A stretch of 64,000 bases of DNA, taken from Dyadobacter sp. CY345. Lineage in GTDB: Bacteria; Bacteroidota; Bacteroidia; Cytophagales; Spirosomataceae. The notes under the pieces were generated by a model. It was not told the origin of the DNA. It saw only the letters and a list, made by a program, of their open reading frames with translations, and searched no databases. Numbering within the stretch: the first letter of the stretch is position 1; the number at the start of each line of letters is the position of its first letter. Of the stretch, positions 45,849 to 55,387 are shown piece by piece. A program made the translations under genes and the position numbers. The DNA lies in NCBI RefSeq assembly GCF_021502725.1, contig NZ_JAKFFS010000005.1, positions 434,001 through 498,000 on the forward strand. The letters are read 5' to 3'.

Positions 45849-47099
45849 ATGTTTTTGACTAAAAAAGGAACCGCACCGTCGTTCACAGGGATGGTATGTG
45901 CCGGAGTTTTTGTTGGCGCGGCATTTTTCACAGGTAACGATGCCTTTGCGCAGCGGGACCGCAAAGATAATCCTTACACCAAAAAGGAAATCGGTACCAT
46001 TGCCCCTCCCGCCAGCCTTTCCCAGGGTTTTTGGCTGAAAGGCGATCTCCACGTGCACACCGTCCATAGCACAGACAGCAGGGATTCGGTGACCAACACA
46101 ATGAAAAAGACGCTTGGCTACGCAAGGTCCGTAGGAATGGGCTTCATTGCCATTACTGACCATGATAACCACGTGCGGGGCGATATAGCGCACAATACCT
46201 GGGCCGACCCGGATTTTAAATCTGATTCGCTAATATTGCTCTATGGTGCCGAATGGACAACTACCCGTGGTCACGGAAATGTATTTGCGGCCAAGCCCTA
46301 CAATCACCAGAAACTGTACGATGTGCGCGATCAACGTGATGTACTCATAGGCAGCGTAAAAAAAGAACTGGGCGTGCATTTGTCGGCCAACCATCCGATT
46401 GGCAAAGACCATTTCGGCTTTTCGTACGACATGGTGAACTCGATAGAAGTCTGGAACTCGGCTGTATGGCCAAAGAATGTTGAAGCGATTATGATATGGG
46501 ACGATATGCTGTCTTCAGGCCGCAAGCTTACCGGGCGGGGAGGAAGCGATACGCACAGAGGCTTTTCGGACAATCCGGCCGAGGATACACCGGAGAATAA
46601 ACGTGTCCGGTATAACTACATTGGCACGCCAACCACCTGGGTGTTCGTGAAAGAGCGCACGGGGCAGGCGGTAGTTGATGCTCTCACCAACGGACGCGTT
46701 TCTGTTAGTTCCAATCCATACGGCCCTCGGGTGGAGTTCTCCGCTGATCTTGACAATGACGGTAAAATGGACCTGATGATGGGCGATAATACAAAGTCAA
46801 CAGGAAAGCCCGTGAAATTTCGCGTGCAGCTGGCCGGCAATACCGTTCCGGGTGGCAAATACAAAGTCAATGTTTTCAAAAATAGCAGCAATCTCTGGAA
46901 GTCATTGGATTTGACTGATGGAAACGGACTGTTTGCAGAATTCACAGATATGCCTTCGGACGAAAACCGAACTTATTACCGAGTGACCATTGAGGGTCCT
47001 GTAACGCCTTATCCGCAAGTTTCAGAGTCTATGAAACTCAGCGGGAATATGGTAGGACTTTCGAATCCGATCTTTTTTAACTTTGACCCTAATTTCTGA
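45849..47099 (+). CDS. Secreted PHP-domain metallohydrolase (CehA/McbA family)
   Basis: A 416-residue protein with signal peptide (VGAAFFTGNDAFAQ). PHP-fold metal ligands are visible: H68 and H70 (DLHVHT), D104-H105-D106 (ITDHDNH), the Glu of YGAEWTTTRGHGN, the His of SANHPIG, and SDTHRG near the end of the barrel. A C-terminal beta domain starts around VEFSADLDNDGKMDLMMGD. CehA/McbA proteins are trinuclear-metal-type phosphodiesterases or esterases. It converges with the susCD pair but may be functionally linked to it. Confidence 0.85.
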   Translation: MFLTKKGTAPSFTGMVCAGVFVGAAFFTGNDAFAQRDRKDNPYTKKEIGTIAPPASLSQGFWLKGDLHVHTVHSTDSRDSVTNTMKKTLGYARSVGMGFIAITDHDNHVRGDIAHNTWADPDFKSDSLILLYGAEWTTTRGHGNVFAAKPYNHQKLYDVRDQRDVLIGSVKKELGVHLSANHPIGKDHFGFSYDMVNSIEVWNSAVWPKNVEAIMIWDDMLSSGRKLTGRGGSDTHRGFSDNPAEDTPENKRVRYNYIGTPTTWVFVKERTGQAVVDALTNGRVSVSSNPYGPRVEFSADLDNDGKMDLMMGDNTKSTGKPVKFRVQLAGNTVPGGKYKVNVFKNSSNLWKSLDLTDGNGLFAEFTDMPSDENRTYYRVTIEGPVTPYPQVSESMKLSGNMVGLSNPIFFNFDPNF

Positions 47100-47147
47100 T
47101 GTGAATTAACCCGCGACAATTTTTTTAGTAAAGTTGATCGATGACAT

Positions 47148-47189
47148 AACAAAATATAGGCTGCCCTTTTGGGCAGCCTATATTTTGTT
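47148..47189. terminator. Perfect bidirectional hairpin terminator
   Basis: Arms AACAAAATATAGGCTGCCC (47148-47166) and GGGCAGCCTATATTTTGTT (47171-47189) are perfect complements over 19 bp with a TTTT loop. A-rich and T-rich ends on either side make it work in both directions. It sits between the convergent PHP gene and susD. Confidence 0.9.
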
Positions 47190-47222
47190 TAAGCCAGAAT
47201 TGATATCCTTATTGAAACGAAA

Positions 47223-48971
47223 TTAATATCCTTGATTTTGTACTAAGAAACCTTCTTCGCTGGAAGCTCCGTCGATTGCTCTTTGTGGAATTGGGAATAA
47301 CCGTTTGTTGACACTGTTATCCGTTTTTCCTGTCCAGCTGCCTTCATATTTTCCAAACCTGATCTGGTAAGTCCTTCTGAACGCCTCCCAATACAGCTCA
47401 AATCCTGACTCACGGAATAGTATGTCAAGGTCGATTTTGGTCAGCGCCTTCGGAGTTTGAGCTAGCCGGGCATTTCTTGAAGTTCTCAATGTATTGATAT
47501 CGGCCAAAGCCCCTGCGTTGTCACCATTTCTCAGCTTCGCTTCGGCACGCATCAGGTAAATTTCTCCAAGGCGTACCAGTACAAGGTCAACACTACTGTA
47601 ACTGCAGCAATTGTTCGCAGTATGACTGAATTGATACTTTGAAAAGCGGTAGCCCGTGTTGTGCAAGCTGCCCGGACCAGTAAAATCAACCTGGCGGGTA
47701 TGATTTACGTAAGTCAGGTTCGCTCCACTAGTTCTCCTGTTGATCACCGGATATATCCTAACCTTGCCGTCTGCAGATCTTAAAATATTGCCGCTTCCGT
47801 CTTTTCTCGGTCCCCAGATAATGCCACGTAGAATTCCTCTGTCCATTTCAAACTGCGTGGCATCTACGGAATAATAATGCTCCGCATCGTTCAAGGGCGT
47901 AACCCCTGTCAGGTTTTGCAGGTTTGCAGGTACGTTTGTTTCTTTTTTGAAAAAACGTGCATCAGCATCGGCCGGATCCGTATTACCATAAGCATCAACC
48001 CAAGTTTGATAATAGTCGGGAGTTGCTGCGACCGCATCTGTTCCGCGCGTATTTGGAAACTCTGGCCTTGGTATCTGGTCACCGGATATAGACCAATATG
48101 CCCATCGCTGGTGATCAGTCTCTAATACCCCACGCTGATCGAGTGCAAAAATGAGCTCTTTGTTAGTATGGTTATCATCGCTAAACAAATCGAAATATTC
48201 CGGAGAAAGTGAATACGGTCCGGCTATGATTTCATCGGTATATTTAAGCACTTTATCCATATCTTCTTTTCTAAACTCCGGCGTATCGTATGGATTCCTA
48301 TACACTGCAGCGTTCAAATACAAACGCGCCAGGAAAGCCTTTACCGCATTCTGGTTTATCCTGCCCGGGTCATTGTCTTTGCTGATGACATCAACCACCG
48401 ATAAAAGCTCGCTTTCGATATAAGTAATTGCTTCCTGTCCTCTCAGGATTTGAGAAACGTCACTTGAAAGCTCTTTTTTGAAGACCAGGCCCCAGTTGTC
48501 CAGTGCCAACATATTCAGGTATGCCTTCATGGCTACCATTTCGTAGTAACCTACCTGCGCACTTGCATTGCCGTTTTCAGCAGCAGCCTTCAATCTTTCC
48601 GCAGCAATTACGGCTCTCGATAAAGTTAATGTTATTTGCGTCCACGTATCGGTAACGAGGCCATTGCTTGGGGTCATCAAATGCTGGTGAACAGCAATGA
48701 ACTTGCCGCCATCATACCAGTCTGTACCGCCGCGATAAGGAAGGATACCTTCATCGGAAGCTACCTCCTGAAGTCCGAATTGGTTTGTATGCAACCACAC
48801 ACCAGCACGGAGAAGGCCATATACAGGAGCAATAGACCCGCTTACAAGCTCCGCTTCGCCCGTTCCTGTGAGCGATTCGTCAAGAATATCCTCTTCGAGC
48901 GTGGTACAACCGATAAAAGCCAGTAAAAATGCTGCAACGGTCAGCGGTCTATAAAATTTAAAATTTTTCAT
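47223..48971 (-). CDS. susD-like: SusD/RagB family lipoprotein (third locus)
   Basis: A 582-residue lipoprotein (FKFYRPLTVAAFLLAFIGC). RagB/SusD features: MVAMKAYLNMLALDNWGLVF, VKAFLARLYLNAAVYRNP, LVLVRLGEIYLMRAEAKLRNGD, FRESGFELYWEAFRRTYQIRFGKYE when read in parts, and LFPIPQRAID. It is encoded 45 bp after the SusC at 49017-52100 and pairs with it. Confidence 0.95.
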   Translation of the reverse strand: MKNFKFYRPLTVAAFLLAFIGCTTLEEDILDESLTGTGEAELVSGSIAPVYGLLRAGVWLHTNQFGLQEVASDEGILPYRGGTDWYDGGKFIAVHQHLMTPSNGLVTDTWTQITLTLSRAVIAAERLKAAAENGNASAQVGYYEMVAMKAYLNMLALDNWGLVFKKELSSDVSQILRGQEAITYIESELLSVVDVISKDNDPGRINQNAVKAFLARLYLNAAVYRNPYDTPEFRKEDMDKVLKYTDEIIAGPYSLSPEYFDLFSDDNHTNKELIFALDQRGVLETDHQRWAYWSISGDQIPRPEFPNTRGTDAVAATPDYYQTWVDAYGNTDPADADARFFKKETNVPANLQNLTGVTPLNDAEHYYSVDATQFEMDRGILRGIIWGPRKDGSGNILRSADGKVRIYPVINRRTSGANLTYVNHTRQVDFTGPGSLHNTGYRFSKYQFSHTANNCCSYSSVDLVLVRLGEIYLMRAEAKLRNGDNAGALADINTLRTSRNARLAQTPKALTKIDLDILFRESGFELYWEAFRRTYQIRFGKYEGSWTGKTDNSVNKRLFPIPQRAIDGASSEEGFLVQNQGY

Positions 48972-49016
48972 TGCGAATTATTTTTCAACAAATAGTAAAT
49001 ATTCGTTTATGTTCTA

Positions 49017-52000
49017 TTAAAATGTCACATTAAGACCAAGCAGAAAGGTTCTTGCTTTCGGGTAAGTAAAGCGGTCAATTCCGAATGTCTGGATTCCACC
49101 CGAAGCTGATCCCGTATTAACTTCCGGATCAAAACCTGAATAGCTGCTAATGACAAATAGATTTTGGCCGGTTATTGTAATGCTGGCACGTTGAATTGCA
49201 TTTTCCAGCTTGGTTCCTGAAAAATTCAGATTGTAGGCCAGTGTAGCATTGTTCAACCTCATGAATGAGCCGTTTTCAAGATATCTGGTTGACACAACAT
49301 TAGCATTGCTTAGCGTTTCATTTGGGTATTGAATAGCAAAATCAGTTGAGTTGTTTGATTTAGCCAATTGTGCCCTGCTAAACAAGGTCATTGTTGTATG
49401 GTTGTAAACTTTATTACCAGCAACACCATTAAAATTTAATCCCAGATCGAAAGCCTTGTATTTTAAATTAAGGTTATATCCGTAGATGATTTTTGGTATC
49501 GCGCTACCCACCACAACACGGTCATTGTCCAATGTCGCGCCGTCTCCATTGGTATCCCTGAATAGATTCTGACCATTTTCCGGATTAATGCCATCAAACT
49601 GATACATATAAAATGCACCAAGCGGTTGGTCATTGATATAGCCATTAATAGTCGCACCCGACTGGCCTGAACCCTGCGCTGCCCCGGTAGCCAAAACCGA
49701 GTAAGGTGAATTCTGCACTTTATTTTGAATGTAAGTAAGATTACCTCCGATGTTGTACGAAAAGTCACGCTTTGGATCGCTGCGGTAGTTCAATGTTAAT
49801 TCAACACCGTTGTTAAGGATTTCCATATTCGGGATGTTTGTCCAGTAGCTGGAAGTAGGCTGAACAGGATCGGCAGGAACGACTTCCAGAAGTATATTGG
49901 AAGATTTCTTATTAAAATAATCCAAGGTACCCGTCAATCTGTTTTTGAGTAACGCGAAGTCAATGCCAAAATCTATTTGTGTAGAAACTTCCCATTGCAA
50001 ATTAGGGTTTGCCAATCTGGTGAAAATAATACCGTATGGATAGCCTTGCAGTGAAGTAGCATCGGTATCATAAGGGTAAGTACTTACGCTTCCAGTCCCT
50101 GTCTGCAGGCGCTGCTCCAAATAGCTGGCTTTGGTAATTTTAGACGGGATTTCCTGATTACCAGTCTGTCCCCAGCTTGCGCGTAATTTCAGGTTGTTGA
50201 AAGCCGAACCTTTCATAAACTCTTCCTGGCTGATGTTCCATCCCAATGCGAAAGAAGGGAAATAACCGTATTTATTATTTTCTCCGAACTTAGAAGAACC
50301 ATCGGCGCGGAATGTTCCAGTCAACATGTATTTATCCGCATAAATGTAGTTCACACGGCCGAAGAAAGATTGCAGCTCGTTTCTTAGCGCATCCGAGCTA
50401 ACGGCAGTTGGAAATGCCGTTGTGCTAGTATGATCCTGATAAATAGGTTCGATATTGTTGTTTGCAAAACCGCGGTATGTCGTGTTCCTGCCTTCGTCCA
50501 GAAATTTTTGAAAAGAGTGACCTGCCAGGAGCGTAACATTGTGCTCGTCACGAACCCAGTTATAGGTTAATGTATTTTCAACAAGCTGATTCGTATTTGA
50601 GCTTATTGTATTGTCCAGCACACCCTGGGAAACGTCGGACTCATTGACAACCGTCGGAAAGGGCTTGTATTGTTGATTTCTGGTTGTTGTAGAATAATCG
50701 ACGCCGTAATTCAATTTATAAGTAAGGCCGTCGATGATTTCTATCGATGGTGAAATATTGGCCAGAATACGGTGATTAGTTGCTTTGTCGCTGAACAAAT
50801 CATACCTGGCAAGCGGGTTTAACGCGTTTGTATTTAACAAGGTTGGAACCCCGTCAGTGTAAGGAGCTATCGTCGGGTTCAAGCTCAACATATCACTCAT
50901 CGTGGAGATGATGTCCGGGCGTAAATTCTCCGTGCGGGAAGCAGTTAAATTATAGTCGATGTTCAACCGCCCGTTGAATGCCTTTTGGTTAAGATTCAAC
51001 TTTCCCGAATAACGTTTCAACCTGCTGTTTTTTAAAATCCCTTCCTGATCCTGATAACCTATGGAAGTGAAATAGGAAAAATTCTCGCTATTGGCACCGC
51101 TCATTGACAAGTTCAGGTTGTTTGATACACCTGTTTGCGATAGTTCATCCTGCCAGTCCGTGTTTGCACCAAAGTCTTGCAATGTTCCGCCTGCAGCTAC
51201 AACCTCCCGGCGAAACGTTTCGCCATCAAAAACCTTAATTTTATTGGCCATTGACGAAACTGCGGTTGACGCCGACAACGTCAATTGAGGTTTTCCCTTT
51301 CCCTTTTTTGTGGTAATTACCACAACCCCGTTAGACGCTCTGGATCCATACACAGCTGTTGCACTCGCGTCTTTCAGTACATCGATACTTTCAATATCGC
51401 TTGGGTTGATAAAGTTAAGCGGATTGGTGGGAACACCGGTGGCTGAATTATCCAGCAAAAATCCGTCAACCACATACAATGGCTGCGTTCCTGAGCGCAA
51501 ACTACCAATACCCCTGATAATAATGTCTTGCGCAGCTCCGGGTTCACCACTGTTTGCAGCGATGGAAACACCTGCCAATTTACCTTGCAGCAATTCGCCA
51601 GGGTTGGTAACAACACCGCGGTTAAAACTTTCGCTGCTAATTGAAGAAATGGCACCGGTAATGTCCGATCTTTTCTGCGTACCGTAACCCACAACCACAA
51701 CTTCGCTCAATTGCGAAAGGTCCTGGCTTAGCTGAATTACGATGGACGATTCACCATTCAATGGAACTGACTTTGTAGCATATCCAATAAAAGAAACTTG
51801 GAGGACAGCATTTGCATCGGCTTCGATGACAAATTTCCCTTCGGCATTCGTTGATGTGCCCCTTGTTGTTCCTTTAACGACAACCGTTGCGCCCGGCAGC
51901 GGCGCCCCGGCTTCATCTGTAACAGAACCCGAGATGGACTGTGCAACAGACGCTGCATTTGCAGATAAACTTTCTGCCTGAAATAAAAGCTTGGTATTAA

Positions 52001-52100
52001 CATTCACAGTGAATGCCTGAGCGTTGTAAGTATTAAACACAACCAAAGGCAAACATGCGGAAAGACATACGAGCTTTGATAGACGTAGTTTTGAACGCAT
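49017..52100 (-). CDS. susC-like: SusC/RagA TonB-dependent receptor (third locus)
   Basis: The frame opens at 52334, but the ATG at 52098-52100 (MRSKLRLSKLVCL) starts a proper signal peptide and leaves a promoter gap to the divergent gene; 1027 residues. After an Ala/Ser-rich linker come CarboxypepD_reg-like (ISGSVTDEAGAPLPGATVVVKG), the TonB-box region SEVVVVGYGTQKR, a plug with IDVLKDASATAVYGSRASNG and a barrel ending LLGLNVTF. A -7 element TAACTTTG lies 31 bp upstream of the start. Confidence 0.95.
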   Translation of the reverse strand: MRSKLRLSKLVCLSACLPLVVFNTYNAQAFTVNVNTKLLFQAESLSANAASVAQSISGSVTDEAGAPLPGATVVVKGTTRGTSTNAEGKFVIEADANAVLQVSFIGYATKSVPLNGESSIVIQLSQDLSQLSEVVVVGYGTQKRSDITGAISSISSESFNRGVVTNPGELLQGKLAGVSIAANSGEPGAAQDIIIRGIGSLRSGTQPLYVVDGFLLDNSATGVPTNPLNFINPSDIESIDVLKDASATAVYGSRASNGVVVITTKKGKGKPQLTLSASTAVSSMANKIKVFDGETFRREVVAAGGTLQDFGANTDWQDELSQTGVSNNLNLSMSGANSENFSYFTSIGYQDQEGILKNSRLKRYSGKLNLNQKAFNGRLNIDYNLTASRTENLRPDIISTMSDMLSLNPTIAPYTDGVPTLLNTNALNPLARYDLFSDKATNHRILANISPSIEIIDGLTYKLNYGVDYSTTTRNQQYKPFPTVVNESDVSQGVLDNTISSNTNQLVENTLTYNWVRDEHNVTLLAGHSFQKFLDEGRNTTYRGFANNNIEPIYQDHTSTTAFPTAVSSDALRNELQSFFGRVNYIYADKYMLTGTFRADGSSKFGENNKYGYFPSFALGWNISQEEFMKGSAFNNLKLRASWGQTGNQEIPSKITKASYLEQRLQTGTGSVSTYPYDTDATSLQGYPYGIIFTRLANPNLQWEVSTQIDFGIDFALLKNRLTGTLDYFNKKSSNILLEVVPADPVQPTSSYWTNIPNMEILNNGVELTLNYRSDPKRDFSYNIGGNLTYIQNKVQNSPYSVLATGAAQGSGQSGATINGYINDQPLGAFYMYQFDGINPENGQNLFRDTNGDGATLDNDRVVVGSAIPKIIYGYNLNLKYKAFDLGLNFNGVAGNKVYNHTTMTLFSRAQLAKSNNSTDFAIQYPNETLSNANVVSTRYLENGSFMRLNNATLAYNLNFSGTKLENAIQRASITITGQNLFVISSYSGFDPEVNTGSASGGIQTFGIDRFTYPKARTFLLGLNVTF

Positions 52101-52130
52101 AAAATTTAAGTTTTTACTAAAAATCTGATG

Positions 52131-52138
52131 CAAAGTTA
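52131..52138 (-). promoter_or_regulatory. -7 element for the third susC
   Basis: On the minus strand TAACTTTG matches TAnnTTTG exactly, 31 bp before the chosen ATG at 52100, supporting that start. No clear -33 TTTG is seen at 19-21 bp upstream. Confidence 0.4.
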
Positions 52139-52274
52139 CCTTGGACGAGGTATCGTGGAACTTATTTCTCGTTATCATTATATTAATAAACTTGCAGGGC
52201 TTTCCGACAATATCACGCAGGAACAACCTAGTTTGGTAACATAAATTTAATACTGCCGTCTTTTCGAGCCGCGC

Positions 52275-52282
52275 TACCTTTG
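52275..52282 (+). promoter_or_regulatory. -7 element for the PI-PLC-like gene
   Basis: TACCTTTG matches TAnnTTTG exactly and lies 21 bp before the ATG at 52304, which favours that start over 52280. A matching -33 element is not evident. Confidence 0.35.
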
Positions 52283-52303
52283 CAGGGAACGAAACTATCT
52301 TCA

Positions 52304-53347
52304 ATGAAAGCGATATTAAGTCTGTTGCTCGCATGCAGTCTCCCTGTTTTTGCCCAAACGGATGACAAATTAAAGATTAATAAAACGCAGATAATCGGTT
52401 CTCATAATAGCTATAAACAAGCTATTGACCCGGCTCTTTTTAAGGCATTTACTCAAAAAGATTCCGCTTCGGCAAGCGCGCTCGACTATGAACACGTTCC
52501 GGTTATTGCACAGCTTGATCTTGGCCTGCGCAACCTTGAAATCGATGTGTATCCTGACGAAAAAGGAGGAAAATATGCAAACCCGAAAGGTCTGCAAATG
52601 GTCGCTGGGCAGAAGCCATATGATCCGGAGGGAAAAATGAAAGAGCCTGGGTTCAAGGTGCTGCATGTGCCTGACCTTGATTTTCGGACGTACTATTTCA
52701 CGTTCATCGATTGCCTTAAAGACCTGAAAGCCTGGTCAGAGGCGCACCCTGATCATACGCCGGTATACATTACTTTTGAAGTGAAGGGAAAAGTTGCTGA
52801 TGCAGGCACAAGGGAAGGCAATGCAGCCAAGCATTTCGACGAGCTCGACAAAACAATTCTTGAACATCTGGGCGAAAAGCATATTCTCACACCCGATATG
52901 GTGAGGGGTAAGTACGAGTCCCTGGAAAGTGCCGTGTTGCATGATAACTGGCCAACATTGATGCAAGCAAAGGGAAAATTTGTGTTTGTACTTGATGATT
53001 CGGGCAGCAAACGGGATTTATACATCGCTGGGCACCCGTCATTGCACGGCAGGACAATGTTTGCAAATGCATTGCCCGGCACCCCGGAAGCTGCTTTTTT
53101 GATTCGAAATAATGCCAAAGCCGCCGAAATACCAGATCTGGTAAAAAAAGGCTACCTGATCCGCACCCGCGCTGACTCAAATACGCAGGAAGCGAGGAGG
53201 AATGACAAAAAAACTTTCGAGGCGGCCTGCAAATCAGGCGCTCAAATAATCACAACGGATTATTACAAGAAAAGCACCCATTTCGAATCTGACTATTCTG
53301 TAAGCTTTGACGGCAGCACCTATTTTCGGAAGAACCCACTTTTTTAA
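52304..53347 (+). CDS. Secreted phosphatidylinositol-specific phospholipase C-like protein (Ca2+-dependent type)
   Basis: The ATG at 52304 gives a good signal peptide (MKAILSLLLACSLPVFAQ), 347 residues. IIGSHNSYKQAI supplies the first catalytic His; NLEIDVYPDEKGG carries the metal-binding Glu and Asp; FKVLHVPDLDF supplies a second His, and VYITFEVKGKV and GKFVFVLDDSG follow. This matches the Ca2+-dependent PI-PLC/glycerophosphodiesterase-like TIM barrel. It is divergent from a susC gene, and phosphodiester substrates may link the genes. Confidence 0.85.
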   Translation: MKAILSLLLACSLPVFAQTDDKLKINKTQIIGSHNSYKQAIDPALFKAFTQKDSASASALDYEHVPVIAQLDLGLRNLEIDVYPDEKGGKYANPKGLQMVAGQKPYDPEGKMKEPGFKVLHVPDLDFRTYYFTFIDCLKDLKAWSEAHPDHTPVYITFEVKGKVADAGTREGNAAKHFDELDKTILEHLGEKHILTPDMVRGKYESLESAVLHDNWPTLMQAKGKFVFVLDDSGSKRDLYIAGHPSLHGRTMFANALPGTPEAAFLIRNNAKAAEIPDLVKKGYLIRTRADSNTQEARRNDKKTFEAACKSGAQIITTDYYKKSTHFESDYSVSFDGSTYFRKNPLF

Positions 53348-53715
53348 CAACTTACGGAGCAGGTGCGCCTGTTCGTCTTAGCCGTTAAGTGGCATACGCT
53401 AACTATTGCAGTCTGCCATTTGAGCAAAAAGGTTGAGCTGTAACACGATTTCAGCCAATGTTGTAACTGGACCTTTTACAACTTGCTGCTGTCAAGTATG
53501 CAAAATTAAATAGGGGAGCAATCTTAGACCGGATTCATCAGTGTAAATCAATGATGAAAAGAATTGTTGCGATTTGTCTATCGAAAGGAATTTGTTGGAT
53601 CTACTCCTGGCAGGAGAATAAATAATAACAAGAGAAAAGATGACCAACGTAATACTTAATACATACGTCTTCTAAGCCATAAAACATCAACCATCTCGAC
53701 ATTTAGGGAAACGAA
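53348..53715. other. Intergenic gap without recognisable gene
   Basis: This 368-bp gap shows an imperfect stem just after the PI-PLC stop (ACTTACGG / CCGTTAAGT with inner CAGG/CCTG), possibly a weak terminator. Nothing else was recognised. Base composition becomes AT-rich toward the next ORF. Confidence 0.3.
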
Positions 53716-54405
53716 ATGAAGAAAGTACGTTTTTTTAATTCCATATTTCTTGAAGCACTAGACCAAAGAATAATTTTGATACTGGAAAGCCATAACGAAA
53801 TCGTCAAACAAACGAACAATGCATATAAAAATCAGGAAATTATATTAGACAAAAAAATCACTGAAAGGTTAAACTTACTAATTACAAGCAAAGACTCTAC
53901 TACTATTAAATATAAACTTAGACAGCTATATATCGTTGAAAAATATACCGCTCAAAGAACTGCATTCATTACGCGGAAAAGTACACTAACAACGCTAACT
54001 TCCATTTTCGAAGAATTTTTAATTGAGCTGCGCGCCATATTGGTAAAAGAATTGGATTTACTGGATCATGAAGTGCTAAAAATTACAGCCCCACATCAGA
54101 TACATAGGGTGATTATAAATAACCTAGCCATTTACTCTAAAACCTTAAATAGTTCATGGTTCCACATTAAAGAAGCAATTGATATCAATTCAAATCTAAA
54201 TAAGGATGTTGAAACATTAACAAATAATCAGAAGGAAACATTATTAAAAATAAAATCAATAAATCAAGAAAAGCTACAAAGCGGAATACAAATAATGGCT
54301 TTGACAGATTACGAATATCATCATGATTTAATAAGAGCAATTGAAGTTTACTTTGTTGAAATGAATGACTCAATAAACCAAAGGGTTAAAAAAACACCTC
54401 AATAA
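53716..54405 (+). CDS. AT-rich hypothetical protein, helical/coiled-coil
   Basis: A 229-residue protein of unknown family. It is Lys-, Asn-, Ile- and Leu-rich, with long predicted helices (ITERLNLLITSKDS, TLTTLTSIFEEFLIELRAILVKE read in parts, LNKDVETLTNNQKETLLKI). No signal peptide or transmembrane segment is visible. The codons are strongly A/T-ending, unlike the neighbouring genes, which points to transfer. It stands alone between two long gaps. A toxin, anti-phage or mobile-element cargo role is possible but not supported by any motif. Confidence 0.6.
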   Translation: MKKVRFFNSIFLEALDQRIILILESHNEIVKQTNNAYKNQEIILDKKITERLNLLITSKDSTTIKYKLRQLYIVEKYTAQRTAFITRKSTLTTLTSIFEEFLIELRAILVKELDLLDHEVLKITAPHQIHRVIINNLAIYSKTLNSSWFHIKEAIDINSNLNKDVETLTNNQKETLLKIKSINQEKLQSGIQIMALTDYEYHHDLIRAIEVYFVEMNDSINQRVKKTPQ

Positions 54406-55387
54406 ATATCGACTTCGTATATCGCGTTAAAATATAGTGTTAATATGTAAAGCATATTGAGGATAGGAATAAGCAGGTAAGAGTCAAGTTGGCCTAAACT
54501 AAGGAGTGTCCCTAAAACTCAGACAGTCTGAAAGCACATAAAATTCTAATCACCTTGAAACTACAAAGTCTTTGGCAAGTCTCAGATATACCCCCATTTT
54601 TAGTTACTCCAAAACCGACGTTTTTATAGTAGCTCAAACTACTAAGCTTAAGAATATTTGTCCTTCAGGAACACTACTAAATCCGCTTCAAGGTTTTTAA
54701 AGGGAGAATGGAATAAAGATCTAATGATATTAATACCTATTAAAAGATCTAGAAAGCTCAATAATACATTTGGAGACTGTGCATACACCGTTATTTGATT
54801 TCCGCTTTTTGAAATTTGTGCCCCTACAAACTCTGATTTTCGAACAATAATAGTTTTATTTTCACCTACACCGAAAAAGCTCTAAGCATACCTAGAAGAA
54901 AATTCCTTCTCGAGAGTTCGAGCCATTTCGTCAATAGATGGATTTTGCTCTATTTTAAATACTCTCATAGTTAAATTTTAATATACCGTACGTAAGTTAA
55001 AAAGGATGGCAAATACATAACCTATATATACAAGATTTATAAATTCCATTATTGTGGGAAACTTGGCTGCAAACCCGCTATTCGTGAAGTATTTGCTTTT
55101 TCTAAACCGCCACAAGCCCCGTACCCTTATAAGATTGCTCAATCGGAAAAACGGTGACTTTGTCCTATAATATAAACGATTTGAATTGAAACATTCCTCT
55201 ACCCAGACTGATGGATATACCTGGTCAGCCCGGTATTGATTCGTTGGAGACCTCGTCTATTCAGCAACATTCTCATTTTGCCTACATAAAACCTCAATTA
55301 GCTTAAAACTTGTAGACTGGATACGGCGAATTTTGTATTGTAATTAATACAGGTGTTGAACATTTAGATAAATTTAAACGAATAATT
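54406..55387. other. AT-rich gap holding a disrupted small ORF
   Basis: This 980-bp gap includes the amber-interrupted frame at 54648-54968 (separate entry). From 54970 to 55387 no gene is recognised. The promoter of the downstream SDR probably lies in the last 70 bp, where a TAAATTTA sequence resembles a -7 element. Confidence 0.35.
54648..54968 (-). pseudogene. Small protein gene interrupted by one in-frame amber codon
   Basis: An ATG at 54966-54968 opens a 107-codon frame with a single TAG at 54882-54884 (codon 29) and a TAA at 54648-54650. The product reads MRVFKIEQNPSIDEMARTLE, a short loop ending SSRYA, the stop, then SFFGVGENKTIIVRKSEFVG and beta-rich and hydrophobic stretches (LLSFLDLLIGINIIRSLF). 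The protein-like composition continues smoothly through the stop, so this is a recently broken gene or a readthrough case. Family not recognised. Confidence 0.5.

Noticed and set aside
51209-51224. Perfect 16-bp palindrome GGCGAAACGTTTCGCC, similar in core to the operator at 18182
   Set aside because: It lies inside the susC reading frame, encoding an ordinary GETFRRE segment, far from any start; probably chance or codon-driven.
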